Translations under genes and position numbers: made by a program
Source: Didymodactylos carnosus
Lineage: Eukaryota > Rotifera > Eurotatoria > Philodinida > Philodinidae
Assembly (NCBI GenBank): GCA_905250885.1
Contig: CAJNOQ010002291.1
Location: 1-25,160 of the forward strand
Length of the DNA: 25,160 nt
Direction of reading: 5' to 3'
Shown here: in pieces, positions 1 to 8,659 of the stretch
How the letters are laid out: each line of letters starts with the position of its first letter
Position numbering within the stretch: the stretch's first letter is position 1
The notes under the pieces: model-generated
Database searches by the model: none
What the model saw: the letters and a program-made list of their open reading frames with translations, nothing else
What the model was told of the DNA's origin: nothing

Positions 1-1023
1 AATAAGTTTTCTAGGTTAAGGGTGAGGGACCTCATTTACACACCGTTGGATAGCCCAAGTGATAAGCTTCAACTTGACGTTGAGACTTTTTCAAATTGTT
101 TTTTCGTTGCCGCGAAAAACGCCTTTTCTCGGAACGGAAGGCAAAACGGCCAGGTCATTTTTAGCTAACTTATTCATTATCGATTCAAAAATTATAAAAT
201 TCAAGCAGAGAACAAGAAAAAGCTAATACTAAGTGATAGACTATAGATAGAGAAAGGAACAAGAAAGAACTATTAATAGTCTTATGTGAAGATATTTAAT
301 TTAAATTTTTCGTCATTTAGCGATTTTCCTTGCATCTGATGTTTATATAGGCTTTCTTTAATAATTCTTCTTCGCCAGTTTGTCTCGAGAGCTAAAGTTT
401 CACATCGCATAAAATCAAATGAATCATTTTCTTTATTAGCGTGTTTAGCCACATTCGAGGATTCGGTTTGTTATAATTTAGAATTTAAAAATATTTAAAT
501 TTCAGCTTTTTCAAAATTTTTCCATTAACTCCGAAAAACAGGCAACGTTACCCCCCGTGGTCGCCATTGCGCACAATTTTTATAGCAGGACTTTTACTCC
601 ATCATGCTTCGTTATTGCAGGATTTTTGGCAAGAGTTTCACACTGCAGTTAAAAACCCTTTCTAAAAACCGATTTTTAGCTAAATCCATCCACTGCTTCA
701 TGTTCGAACAAATCTTTCGCTACAAAAATTTATCTACATGAGAACCTGTGTCAAATTTTAAGTTCGTTTGCAAAAATTTCAACGGTTTTTAAATTTAAAA
801 GTTTTTAAAATTTAAAAGTCGTTAAAATACGTGGATTTTGATTTAAAGTTTTTCGTCTTGAGGTTCAGTGCAAAAAGCGTATACTGAACGATAATAGGCC
901 ATGGCAAATCTAACCGAAATATGTTGGACATCTGTACGAGATCTTCAGGATGCCTCTGAAAAACCGTTTTTAACAAAGTAAAAGTTGAAGCTACGACACA
1001 GGATAATTATAGGGTAATCGATT
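1..1023. other. Non-coding stretch, nothing identified
   Basis: I see no reading frame, RNA gene or transposon end here. The sequence is AT-rich, with several homopolymer and AAATTTAAA-like runs around 785-825. It probably is old intergenic or repeat-derived DNA. Confidence 0.5.
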
Positions 1024-1257
1024 ATGTTGTATCGTAATAAATCATTACTAGAGTTTATAAAACTAGGTAAAGAGGATATACCAACTGATTTAGCAGATGT
1101 ATTATTTAACAAATGTACAAAAACTCATTATGTTTGTTATAATGAAATACTTATTGGAGCTGTCATATTGTTACTTTTTCACATATCATATCTTTTTTTG
1201 AAAAACTACATTCTGTCGTTGTATAAAATAAAAAATTTGATTCAATTCGCGTTTTGA
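1024..1257 (+). CDS. Short unassigned ORF with one hydrophobic segment
   Basis: A 77-residue frame opens with ATG at 1024. Residues about 42-66 (EILIGAVILLLFHISYLFLK and beyond) are hydrophobic and could form one membrane segment, while the first 40 residues are polar with two cysteines. I do not recognise the family. The frame stops about 100 bp before the 3' end of the convergent transposase pseudogene. Its length is within what AT-rich DNA gives by chance, and it could equally be a fragment of an older gene or a chance ORF. Confidence 0.15.
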   Translation: MLYRNKSLLEFIKLGKEDIPTDLADVLFNKCTKTHYVCYNEILIGAVILLLFHISYLFLKNYILSLYKIKNLIQFAF

Positions 1258-1660
1258 TTTAGATGTAAAATATAAATGGACAAGAGAACTATTGTTAAGT
1301 ATTTTAATAACAGTGCAAATGAATACGTTGCAAAGAAAATGTTCGTAGTATAAGTACTTAGTGTAAACCAGGATAATATTCTTGTGTAGCTATTTCCGCA
1401 GCAATTGATTGTTGACGTTGTTTTTCTTTTTGTTGCTTTATTTTTTGTTGTTGCATTATAGCAGCATCAGCTTTTTCAATTCTTTTATCATCTTTTCCTA
1501 ATGTACCGTATAACAAAGATGGGTTAATTTTTATGCCAGTTGTTTCTAAAAATTCTAGTAATCCACATTGACCACTGTTAAAAATAATAACAGCAGTAGC
1601 AGCAGCACCACGTATAGAAGTATAATTATGATATTTATTTTTAGCAATAATCGACCAGAC

Positions 1661-1748
1661 CTAGAAAGAATAGAATTTCAGCGTACACATATCATCCAAT
1701 TTCGAAACCGAAACGAAACCTTGAAGAAGAATTAACAATAACACTTAC
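1661..1748 (-). other. Spliceosomal intron in the MULE transposase pseudogene
   Basis: On the minus strand the donor GTAAGT begins at 1748 and the acceptor TTTCTAG ends at 1661. Removing these 88 bp joins NESINFI to VWSIIAKNKY in frame (phase 0), restoring family similarity across the junction. Retained strong splice sites suggest the gene was once expressed from the nucleus. Confidence 0.75.
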
Positions 1749-2607
1749 AATAAAGTTTATTGATTCGTTACTATTTTGAGTCAATCCTTTGACACAGCGA
1801 CGCAATAATTCTGAATTTGTAAGATCATTTATCATTTTATCTAAAATTTGACTAAATATGGGATCAAGACATAATTCTTGTTTTTTTTCATCAATTGATT
1901 TGTATTCTGGATCAAGTAAACTACGTTTATATGCACACCAACTATTGAGTCCATCAGGACAATGTTCATGCTGTTTATTTCGATCTGGTGATTTTATATG
2001 ATGAAAAAATGATGCCAAACATTTTTTTCTCATATGTTCCATTATTTCATCTTCACTTTTATCTGTTAGAAAAGAAAAATTATAGAAATGTTTCAAAGAA
2101 ACTCTGTATGAGCATTCACCCATTGTTTCTGCTATGGCTTGTTGTATAGCAAGACCATATGAATACGATATATAATCTATTATTTTTTCGGGCAATAATT
2201 CTTTTTGCCCCTTCCCCTTCCATACCCTTTGATGTACCAATATAATTTTTTAAACAATTATTTTTATGTTCTTCATATCATTCTCTATATTGTTCTTTAT
2301 TTAATCGTTTACTATTCACTTCACATAATTCACATCTAAGACTTAGAACCTCATAATCAATACATTTCCCACTTTCTACTTCAATAATAAAAACAATACC
2401 ATATGATGAAATATGCCCCCGTTTTTTCCACATGCCATCCAATGAAACCGTAATATTCACAATAGAATCTTCATCATCAATATTTTGTTGACTTTTTATA
2501 TCATTTATTACACTTTTCAAATAATTTTGTGTGTAATTATGTAAGGAATTACGTACATTATGCACTTGTTGTATAAAACGAGAACGATGTGTAACAGGTA
2601 AACATAA

Positions 2608-3304
2608 CAGAGCTGGGCAAGTACGGGATTTCTCAAGTACGAGTCGAGTATGAGTACCAATGCTTCGAATACGAGTCGAGTACAAGTACCGAGCCTTCGA
2701 GTATGAGACGAGTACAAGTACAAGCACCAATTTTTTAAATACAGATACCATTGAACCAGGTATGACTATGAATTTCTAAAATAATTTGTGGGAAAAGAAG
2801 TCCTATAACTCTTTAGTTATTCTCTTAATTAGTCTCTTATTATTTGATATATATCAGAAACAAAATATTGATAAAGCGAAATGTTAAAACATTTTTTTAA
2901 TTTATTGTATTATCAACCTTCAAGTAAATGGAATCAAAGTAAAACTTTGTTACATTTTAGAAAGTTCGTAGACACACATTCTTTGCCGTTAATAATGCTG
3001 GATGTGGTCTCATCAGAAAACCACTTTGCGAGAAAACACGTTCGATAGAAGACGATGTCGCAGGCACTGTTAGATATTTTAGAGGAAGTTGATATAATCC
3101 TGGATAGATGTGCTTTTTAGAAAAAAGTAAATCTTCTTCACGACTTTCTTCGCATAAATAACAGACACTTCATCTGGAATTTCAAATATTAGATTATCGA
3201 GTACTGACCACCTCGAGTACAAGTATCAGTCCCTCGAGTACGAGTACGAGTACGACCAAAATCGTACTCAAGTACGAGTACTTCGAGCATTTTGCCCAGG
3301 TCTG
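2608..3304 (-). mobile_element. Non-autonomous hAT DNA transposon with 8-bp target duplication
   Basis: The ends are CAGAGCTGGGCAA at 2608 and, inverted, CAGACCTGGGCAAAA at 3304: typical hAT terminal inverted repeats. Both ends are flanked by the same 8 bp, AAACATAA (2600-2607 and 3305-3312), the duplication length expected of hAT. Degenerate GAGTAC/CGAGTA repeats fill both subterminal regions (about 2630-2725 and 3195-3290). The interior keeps only the C-terminal end of a transposase. Removing the element and one target copy restores the reading frame of the surrounding MULE transposase, so the hAT is the younger insertion. Confidence 0.92.
2957..3169 (-). pseudogene. hAT transposase C-terminal dimerisation region, remnant
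   Basis: The minus-strand frame runs from about 3169 to a TAA at 2957-2959. It contains LYQLPLKYLTVPATSSSIER followed by VFSQSGFLMRPHPALLTAKN and a final VCLRTF. This is the conserved C-terminal dimerisation block of hAT transposases (Dimer_Tnp_hAT), ending where the family normally ends. Everything N-terminal, including the zinc finger and the catalytic Asp residues, is missing. An in-frame TGA (3170-3172) precedes it. It is a fossil of the parental autonomous transposon. Confidence 0.88.
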
Positions 3305-3552
3305 AAACATAACATGGACATTAGATAATCGATTGAATTATAACCAACACCAGATATAGTAGAAGCTGTGTATATTCGTATTTCAATATCACGTACAAAT
3401 TTCAATCTTCCTCCATCACAAATATGAGCATTATTTAATATTTCTTCTAAGTGATTTATTTCAAATATTTGGGCTGTTTCACCACTAACTGGTGTCGAAA
3501 TAGCTCTAATGAAAGTTAAAACTTCGAATTACTGGCGCCTTATATAAAAATA

Positions 3553-4182
3553 CAGGGGTGGGCAAAATTATAGGCCGCCATTTGTTTCTGATTTTTCTCT
3601 TTCCAAATGATAGTTGGAACAACTCTAAATACTGATTTAAATAGCTCGAAGATTTTTCAATCGGATAAGGTGCATATTGAAAACTCACAAAAAATTTGAT
3701 AGTAGGGTTTCTAGAAAACCTGAAGCCTAGAAAACTAAGTCTTTGGTTTTTAGATAAAAGATTTTTGTAAACCATACAGTCGTATAGAGCAAAGAATTTT
3801 GAGCAAAATAAGATGTCTCCGAGCTGTCCACGACGTTTTTCAATCGAACTGTAATCGATTTATGAAAGGCCACAAAGGAATATTTTCGCTGTTTGCCTGT
3901 AGAATTTCGTGATTTTGACTCTTTGTGGCCTTTCAGAATTCTTTGCTCTATACGACTGTACGGTTTACAAAAATCTTTTATCAAAAACCAAAGACTTAGT
4001 TTTCTAGGCTTCAGGTTTTCTAGAAACCCTACTATCAAATTTTTTTGTAAGTTTTCAATATGCACCTTATCTGATTGAAAACTCTTCGGGCTATTTAAAT
4101 CAGTATTTAGATTTGTTCCAACTATCATTTGGAAAGAGAAAAATCAAAACAAAGGGGGCACTATAATTTTTGTCCACCCCTG
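3553..4182. mobile_element. Tc1/mariner-type MITE with very long terminal inverted repeats
   Basis: The ends are CAGGGGTGGGCAAAATTATA at 3553 and, inverted, CAGGGGTGGACAAAAATTAT at 4182, each flanked by TA (3551-3552, 4183-4184), the Tc1/mariner target. The two arms, about 3553-3875 and 3925-4182, are nearly complementary along their whole length, so the element is one large palindrome. The left arm holds an extra stretch of about 65 bp (about 3798-3862) with no partner in the right arm. No transposase remains; the open frames inside are mirror images from the two arms. Confidence 0.9.
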
Positions 4183-4644
4183 TATAAGAAAACCTATAGT
4201 ATTTGTGTCTATAGAAAAGCATCTTTGCAAAAAGTTTTTACTACAAATCTACCTATTTATTGAACTTGATAGTTTTTGCGATGATGAACGTAAAAGCTTT
4301 TTTACTTTTAACACTGAAGATGTGTCAGTATCGGAAAGGCTAGAATCATCATTCATCTACAACAAAATGTACATATTGACCTTCATTTTATCTTGTTTAT
4401 CCAGCATGTAACAATTATGCTTCAAAAAACGTTTTCTCGTGATGTCCAAAATGCTCCTATCGATGCCCAAAAAAATCAACATACGTACACATTAGTGACT
4501 TGAAATTAGATATTTTGAATCGCTTAGGTTTCTCTACTCTATGTGAAAACAAAATTCAACAGAAAAAGCAAAACACGTTATTTCTTCCTTCTAAGCCAGC
4601 TGATTTATTCTGTTCTGTTCCGTTCTCTTATTAGAGTAGATTGA

Positions 4645-4682
4645 AATAGTGTTTTCATTTCTTAAGAAATGGAAACACTATT
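4645..4682. repeat. 38-bp near-perfect palindrome
   Basis: AATAGTGTTTTCATTTCTT is followed directly by AAGAAATGGAAACACTATT. The two 19-bp arms are complementary except at one position and have no spacer (centre CTTAAG). It could form a cruciform or mark a fold-back remnant. Confidence 0.85.
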
Positions 4683-4989
4683 GAGTGAGTGCTGAACGTT
4701 TCGATAGTAAGGCCCACAATTTAAACTTTAAGTAAATGACATTTTAAGCTGCAACACCAAACGGCTGATACCACAAGCTTTGCGATGTTCAAACCGCAAT
4801 AAACGCAATAGGGTTTTCTGGAGACCCATTAAGAGCCTTCCGGAAATCTCTAGCATGTGTCTATAAAATGCTCCAAACTTAATTATCTATGCAAACCTTT
4901 CTTTTATCTGCATACCTCCGTTTATCAAAAAAGGTTTCCTAGAGATCCTCTGGAAATCCTCTAAGCGGTTCAAATGTATGTCAGATGTC

Positions 4990-5094
4990 CTATAAACAGG
5001 ATATAGAATAGCTTAAATACTCTACATTGTGAAGTTTTGAACTCGTTCTGATGTTTTTTGAGTGAAAAGTGAATTTTTTAATATTAGGTGAAAA
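4990..5094 (-). repeat. Dispersed repeat, copy 1 (inverted relative to copy at 23529)
   Basis: The reverse complement of this 105-bp segment aligns without gaps to 23529-23633 with 81 of 105 identical positions by my count. Similarity seems to continue weakly past 5094. It is probably a piece of an old, unclassified repeat family. Confidence 0.65.
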
Positions 5095-5819
5095 CGGCCC
5101 GAAAACCCTAATTTTCATAAAACTGACTTTTCGCTAGATTTTTAAATTTTTTTCTAAAAATAAATATTGTCACGAAACTCAGCATGGTCGATTACCCATA
5201 GTGCATCCGTCTTTAAGGCTACCAATAATCACCGGGTGCCAGCCCTGGGACTCGTAGAAAATCCGATAGAACGCCCGAACTGCGGAAAATCAAGGTCTGT
5301 CTTTACTCCTACTTTGAAGAGGACACCTCGAGCTATCATTCCATGAGAAAAAAGCAATGCAATCCTATTGGAAAAGTTTTACAGACGGCCTAGTTTTCCA
5401 AAGATTTCCTAGAAAGCCAGTTTCAGAAAACTCTTCTGAAAACAATGCTGGTTATGGAAACATGTCTTCAAGTCTCCTCTTTTGAATGACGAAAACCGGA
5501 GCTCTCTAACTCTTTTCTATGAAAAGTTATTCAAAATCTAGCCCGGGAAGCTGTTTTTGGCGTCGATAATAATTAACAGTAATTCCCATAAGCACTTGAC
5601 AAACCCGCTACTCTTAAAAAAGGATTCCAAAGGCCTGTTATGAAGAACTTTTTGCAAAAACAAATATAGGGTTTTGTAGAGCTTGGAAAGAGCTTTCGAA
5701 TCATGTACTACTTAATGACTTACAATAAACTGTTAGTTTGCAAATAAAGATGCAATGCATGTTCAAGAATTTCACTATCATATAAAGGTATAATTTATAT
5801 TTCATACATTCAACATGAT

Positions 5820-6635
5820 ATATGCTCAAGTGATTTTATTACTAACAACTGGATCAGCTATTTAACCAAAGGTGGCATAATCAACTTTTATTTCGAAGAC
5901 GTTTATCGCAAAGACTTTCTATTTACATCACCGTACCAGTTTTACACATTAAAAACATTTTGTCAATTAACAAATGAAACAGTATCAAATAGTTTAAATG
6001 TATTTAATTCAACAAAATATATAACTGCTATAGTTGTTACTGATGATCTATTCCAATTACAAACTCAATCATTAGGTGATTTATTTAATTCAACAACAAA
6101 AAATACATTTTTAACAAATTTAGAGATAATTCGTGATACAACACATGTAAACGGACTTGCAACAGCTTTATCTTTCAGCGGCGCATTCCATATTTACAAT
6201 AGTGATACATATGCAATTTTATTTAGATATTATTTCTACGACAACTGTTCCTGTCAATACGACCCAGCATGTACTTCATTGTCATATATAAGTTATTCAA
6301 ATAATAACGATAATGTCGAAATTCTTATACCTGGTATGAAAATCGGCTGTTATGTGATTGAAGCAATACTTTAATCAGATATGAGATGTTTGTATAACCA
6401 AACATGTGTTTCTGAAATACAGTTCTATGCAGATTTAGGTCAAGAAGTTACAAAAAATTTTACTGCTGTGAATATGACTAATCGTGCAGCAGACACAACA
6501 GTAACAATTGGAGAATTAATGAAAAATTTAATGGTAACACAGTGGATCATAAACAAATCGTATTCCGATTAATATAATCAATGCCATCCATTATCTTGTG
6601 TCTATACACTTGACGAAAAATTTCAAAAATATTAA
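5820..6635 (+). pseudogene. Broken bdelloid-type membrane protein fragment (cysteine-rich extracellular region)
   Basis: One frame runs the whole length, interrupted only by TAA codons at 6372-6374 and 6570-6572 and ended by TAA at 6633-6635. It contains CSSDFITNNWISYL, TLKTFCQLTNETVSNSL, NCSCQYDPACTS, IPGMKIGCYVIEAIL, MRCLYNQTC and YNQCHPLSCVYTL, in that order. From memory this order matches a large family of bdelloid multidomain membrane proteins, in which the block precedes a transmembrane segment. N-x-S/T glycosylation sites are frequent, as expected for an extracellular region. Expected hydrophobic sequence after the last block is barely recognisable. Both internal stops lie where the family has ordinary residues. 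The N-terminal part of the gene is not present upstream. The function of the family is not known to me. Confidence 0.65.
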
Positions 6636-7286
6636 CATTATCATAATGCCTTTTGTAGCCAGTCATAAACTACAAGTCTGTCTAATGCTGACTTTGCTGG
6701 TAAGAACTAAAGAATTCAATTTTGTGTCGTTTGACTGCTAGAATGTTCTCGAGTGTCTCACTCTCACCACTCGCCACCACCTCTGTTGTTCAGGTTTTTG
6801 CACTCTTCTAGGGAGATTTGGGTGGGAGAACATCGATCGACTAAAAAACCGGACGAGTGTGGCACCAGTTCGATTCGAAAAACAAGATTTCGACTGGAAC
6901 CCCCGCCTTACGGCGCCGGGAATACGCAGAAGTGTTCTTTCTCCTTTTTGTCTTGTCGGCTGAGTGCAAGATTCTTGTTCACGCAGAATGTGCGTTTTTT
7001 CCGAGAGAAACAGGCTAACAAGCCCTTTATTTTCTCCGTTTTCGATAGAAGGAATAATAAGTTCCTTCTTCTTTAAAAAGCGATATACACACAGACATGT
7101 GCTATATTTTCGCCTTGTTCGGACAGAAGAACACAAGTTCTTTTTATCCATAGAGAAATGTGCTTTATTTTTCTTCTTCAATAAGAAGAGCATAACTTCT
7201 TATTTAAACAAGATAAGTTGTTACTATTCGACTAACAAGACACGTAAGTACGTGCATTCATTTTCTCCACGATGTTTCACACCATN
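6636..7286. other. Unclassified region upstream of the hammerhead ribozyme
   Basis: No gene is recognised. From about 6720 the base composition changes (more CT and GC, for example CCCCCGCCTTACGGCGCCGGG near 6901-6921), and open frames occur on both strands without family resemblance. This is what a non-coding retroelement terminal region looks like; it may be the pseudo-LTR or body of the element carrying the ribozyme at 7287. The single N at 7286 lies just outside the ribozyme. Confidence 0.4.
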
Positions 7287-7334
7287 AACCCAGCTGAAGA
7301 GACCCTTGAGCAAGGTCGAAACCGGTCCTGGGTT
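7287..7334 (+). ncRNA. Type I hammerhead self-cleaving ribozyme
   Basis: All core elements are present in order. Stem I 5' strand AACCCAG (7287-7293); core CUGAAGA (7294-7300, the CUGANGA consensus with N7 = A); stem II GACC/GGTC (7301-7304, 7314-7317) closing loop CTTGAGCAA; core GAAA (7318-7321); minimal stem III ACC/GGU (7321-7326) without a loop; cleavage nucleotide C17 at 7327; stem I 3' strand CTGGGTT (7328-7334). Stem I is 7 of 7 paired and stem II 4 of 4. Cleavage is predicted between 7327 and 7328. Such minimal-stem-III hammerheads are known from Penelope-like retroelements and retrozymes, where they usually act as dimers; ACCGGT is self-complementary, as dimer formation would need. 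No reverse transcriptase is visible in this window. Confidence 0.87.
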
Positions 7335-7575
7335 GCTCCGTTCGTTTTTAAAAAAGTTTTCGAAAAATTCGAACTCTTTTACTCTTTCTGTACGAAAGTA
7401 AACTTTATTCGAAATCTATCGTTCGTCATGCTTAACGGCAAGATTGTCGTTTTTAGTTCAAAAATATCAACATTATCAAAAAGCCAGAACGCTCAGAGAA
7501 AATCTCTTTGCTATAAAAGATGTTATCGGCCGCTTCATCGGCAAATGATTCGAAAGATACTGTATACCCCACGTT

Positions 7576-7969
7576 TCAACGCCATTTCATGCGTTCAGAA
7601 AGAACCGGTTGGGCTGTGAATTGTATATTTATCATACCTTCAGGTTTTATTTCATAAGGCATCTTTTTCCCATGGTAGAACTGGCCATTTTCCAACTTTT
7701 CATCATAGACTTGATGTAAAATTGAATCAGCACCCGATTGTGGATCTCTGGCATCGTCAGCCCCCTGAGTCATCTCAGTTTTACAGTAGCCGGGACAAAT
7801 AGCAGTGATAATGGCATTCTTTCCAGGATAATTTCAATCACGTGCTTCAATTCGTGTCAGCATATTGATTGCCGCTTTTGATACACTGTAGAAGATCATC
7901 AGTGGATGAAATGGAGGAGTAAAACCGACTGTCTTTGGATCTTGACCCTGTTCGACGGCTTCGAATAAC
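7576..7969 (-). pseudogene. Short-chain dehydrogenase (carbonyl-reductase-like), last exon, broken
   Basis: The minus-strand frame contains YSVSKAAINMLTRIEARD, then an in-frame TGA (7834-7836), then NYPGKNAIITAICPGYCKTE, then GADSILHQVYDEKLENGQFY. YSVSK is the catalytic YxxxK of short-chain dehydrogenases and CPGYCKTEM is the PG motif that follows it. The spacing and flanking residues resemble the carbonyl reductase (CBR1-like) group, NADPH-dependent reducers of carbonyls in the cytosol. The exon begins after a clear acceptor (TCTCACACAG, ending at 7970). The Rossmann NAD-binding part and catalytic Ser are not found upstream, so only the C-terminal third survives. Residues after GKKMPYE look foreign to the family. 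A nonsense codon plus missing exons makes it a pseudogene unless the stop is an assembly error. Confidence 0.72.
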
Positions 7970-8187
7970 CTGTGTGAGAACGAAGGAAATGAGAAGGGCA
8001 TCTACTTAGAGAAATTGGTCAACTGGAAGGTTGAAGCTGAAAGCTTGACGGGGCTCCAGGATCCCGCTCCCGGCCCGGAAGCCAGGTTCGGGATCCCAGA
8101 GGAGAGACAGAAAAAGAAAACCTTTTTACTAATCTTTACACTCTAAATAACCTATACTCCACCCAATATGGTTGATTAGGTATAGGA
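7970..8187. other. Short non-coding stretch with an inverted GGATCC repeat
   Basis: GGATCCCG at about 8058 and CGGGATCC at about 8091 form an inverted repeat around a GC-rich core. It is the intron or upstream flank of the dehydrogenase fragment. I see no upstream exon of that gene here. Confidence 0.4.
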
Positions 8188-8276
8188 CGGTAAAGTCGCG
8201 TTTCGTCAATTCAACTTTCGCCAATAGACATTCGCCATATTGGCGACTGGCGAATGTCTCGGCGACAGTCGCCAGT
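8188..8276. repeat. Small fold-back repeat, copy A (half matches copy B)
   Basis: GGTAAAGTCGCGTTTCG, CAATTCAACTTTCGCCAA and GACATTCGCCA occur in the same order as in 8660-8707. The right half differs, consisting of further GGCGA/TCGCC units. This is a member of the same TCGCC-rich miniature element family with a rearranged end. Confidence 0.65.
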
Positions 8277-8288
8277 ACATGTCCTCAG

Positions 8289-8375
8289 TATGATGATAAG
8301 AAAAAATTCGGTGAATCTCGTGGTGGACGTGGTTCGAGACGAAGAGGTCGAGGACGTGGTTTTTTGTTGCCTTGA
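8289..8375 (+). CDS. Possible terminal exon encoding an RG-rich tail
   Basis: After a plausible acceptor (GTCCTCAG, ending at 8288) a frame reads QYDDKKKFGESRGGRGSRR and ends in RGRGRGFLLP and TGA. Arginine-glycine repeats (RGG/RG boxes) are typical C-termini of RNA-binding and Sm/LSm-like proteins. A polypyrimidine and AT-rich stretch follows, as in a 3' UTR. Upstream exons are not identified, because the fold-back repeat at 8188-8276 directly precedes. The exon is short and could be a chance frame or a gene fragment. Confidence 0.28.
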   Translation, partial: YDDKKKFGESRGGRGSRRRGRGRGFLLP

Positions 8376-8659
8376 AAAAGAACTATGTTTTGAACGTTAA
8401 TATCGTTTGTATTTATTCTTTTCTTAGACTCTTTGTTGTTGTGTTGTGTCTCTGTCTTTTTTGTTCTTTTTCTCAAAATAAGATCAAAATCTTTGCATAA
8501 TAATATCAAAAAACGATTTGCTCATCCTGTAACTACAAAAAAATACCACAGAAAATACGATACGGATCAAAACATAACAGCGAAAAGAAATGCATCATTT
8601 TTTGCGCCTTTCGTTCTACTACATAAATCACACTACGTGACATTTAAACATTTGGGAGT
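8376..8659. other. Non-coding stretch between the two fold-back repeats
   Basis: AT-rich with TTTGTT-rich tracts. Open frames on both strands show no family resemblance. Confidence 0.4.

Larger units (their letters stand above)
1358..3516 (-). pseudogene. Mutator-like (MULE) transposase, degenerate and split by a hAT insertion
   Basis: Read on the minus strand, the pieces follow the order of the 'Mutator-like transposase domain' found in many animal genomes. The N-terminal piece is at about 3516-3305 (ISGVGYNSIDYLMSML). Next comes a segment with VSLDGMWKKRG, which probably holds the first catalytic Asp (about 2607-2278). After that come YIGTSKGMEGEG (about 2230), CPDGLNSWCAYKR (about 1930) and TQNSNESIN (about 1760), the last probably holding the catalytic Glu. 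The C-terminal piece is VWSIIAKNKYHNY to a Q/K-rich tail ending in TAA at 1358-1360. Damage includes a 697-bp hAT insertion, an in-frame TGA near 2277, and a frame change near 2220 where the segment expected to carry the second Asp seems deleted. The start is not visible; the frame closes just upstream of 3516, perhaps at a splice acceptor. The enzyme would have cut and pasted its own transposon; this copy cannot. Confidence 0.8.
4185..5819. other. Long non-coding stretch with repeats
   Basis: I find no convincing gene. It contains a near-perfect palindrome (4645-4682) and a copy of a dispersed repeat (4990-5094). A relatively GC-rich patch at about 5165-5345 looks like part of an unrecognised interspersed repeat. 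A 68-residue frame at 4205-4411 shows no family resemblance. Confidence 0.5.

Noticed and set aside
2517..2723. 68-codon minus-strand ORF
   Set aside because: It is a shadow frame over the MULE pseudogene and the hAT end, with Tyr/Ser-rich text from the GAGTAC repeats.
3506..4128. Three overlapping ORFs of 61-133 codons
   Set aside because: They lie inside the palindromic MITE and repeat each other's peptides (NQRLSFLGFRFSRNPTIKFF) because both arms encode the same text on opposite strands.
6738..7401. ORFs of 107-151 codons on both strands
   Set aside because: Opposite-strand frames are open together, without family similarity; more likely the non-coding body of the ribozyme-bearing repeat.
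6720..7640. A classical LTR retrotransposon LTR
   Set aside because: No TG...CA pair with target duplication, no second LTR, primer-binding site or polyprotein was found; the hammerhead points to a Penelope-like or retrozyme element.
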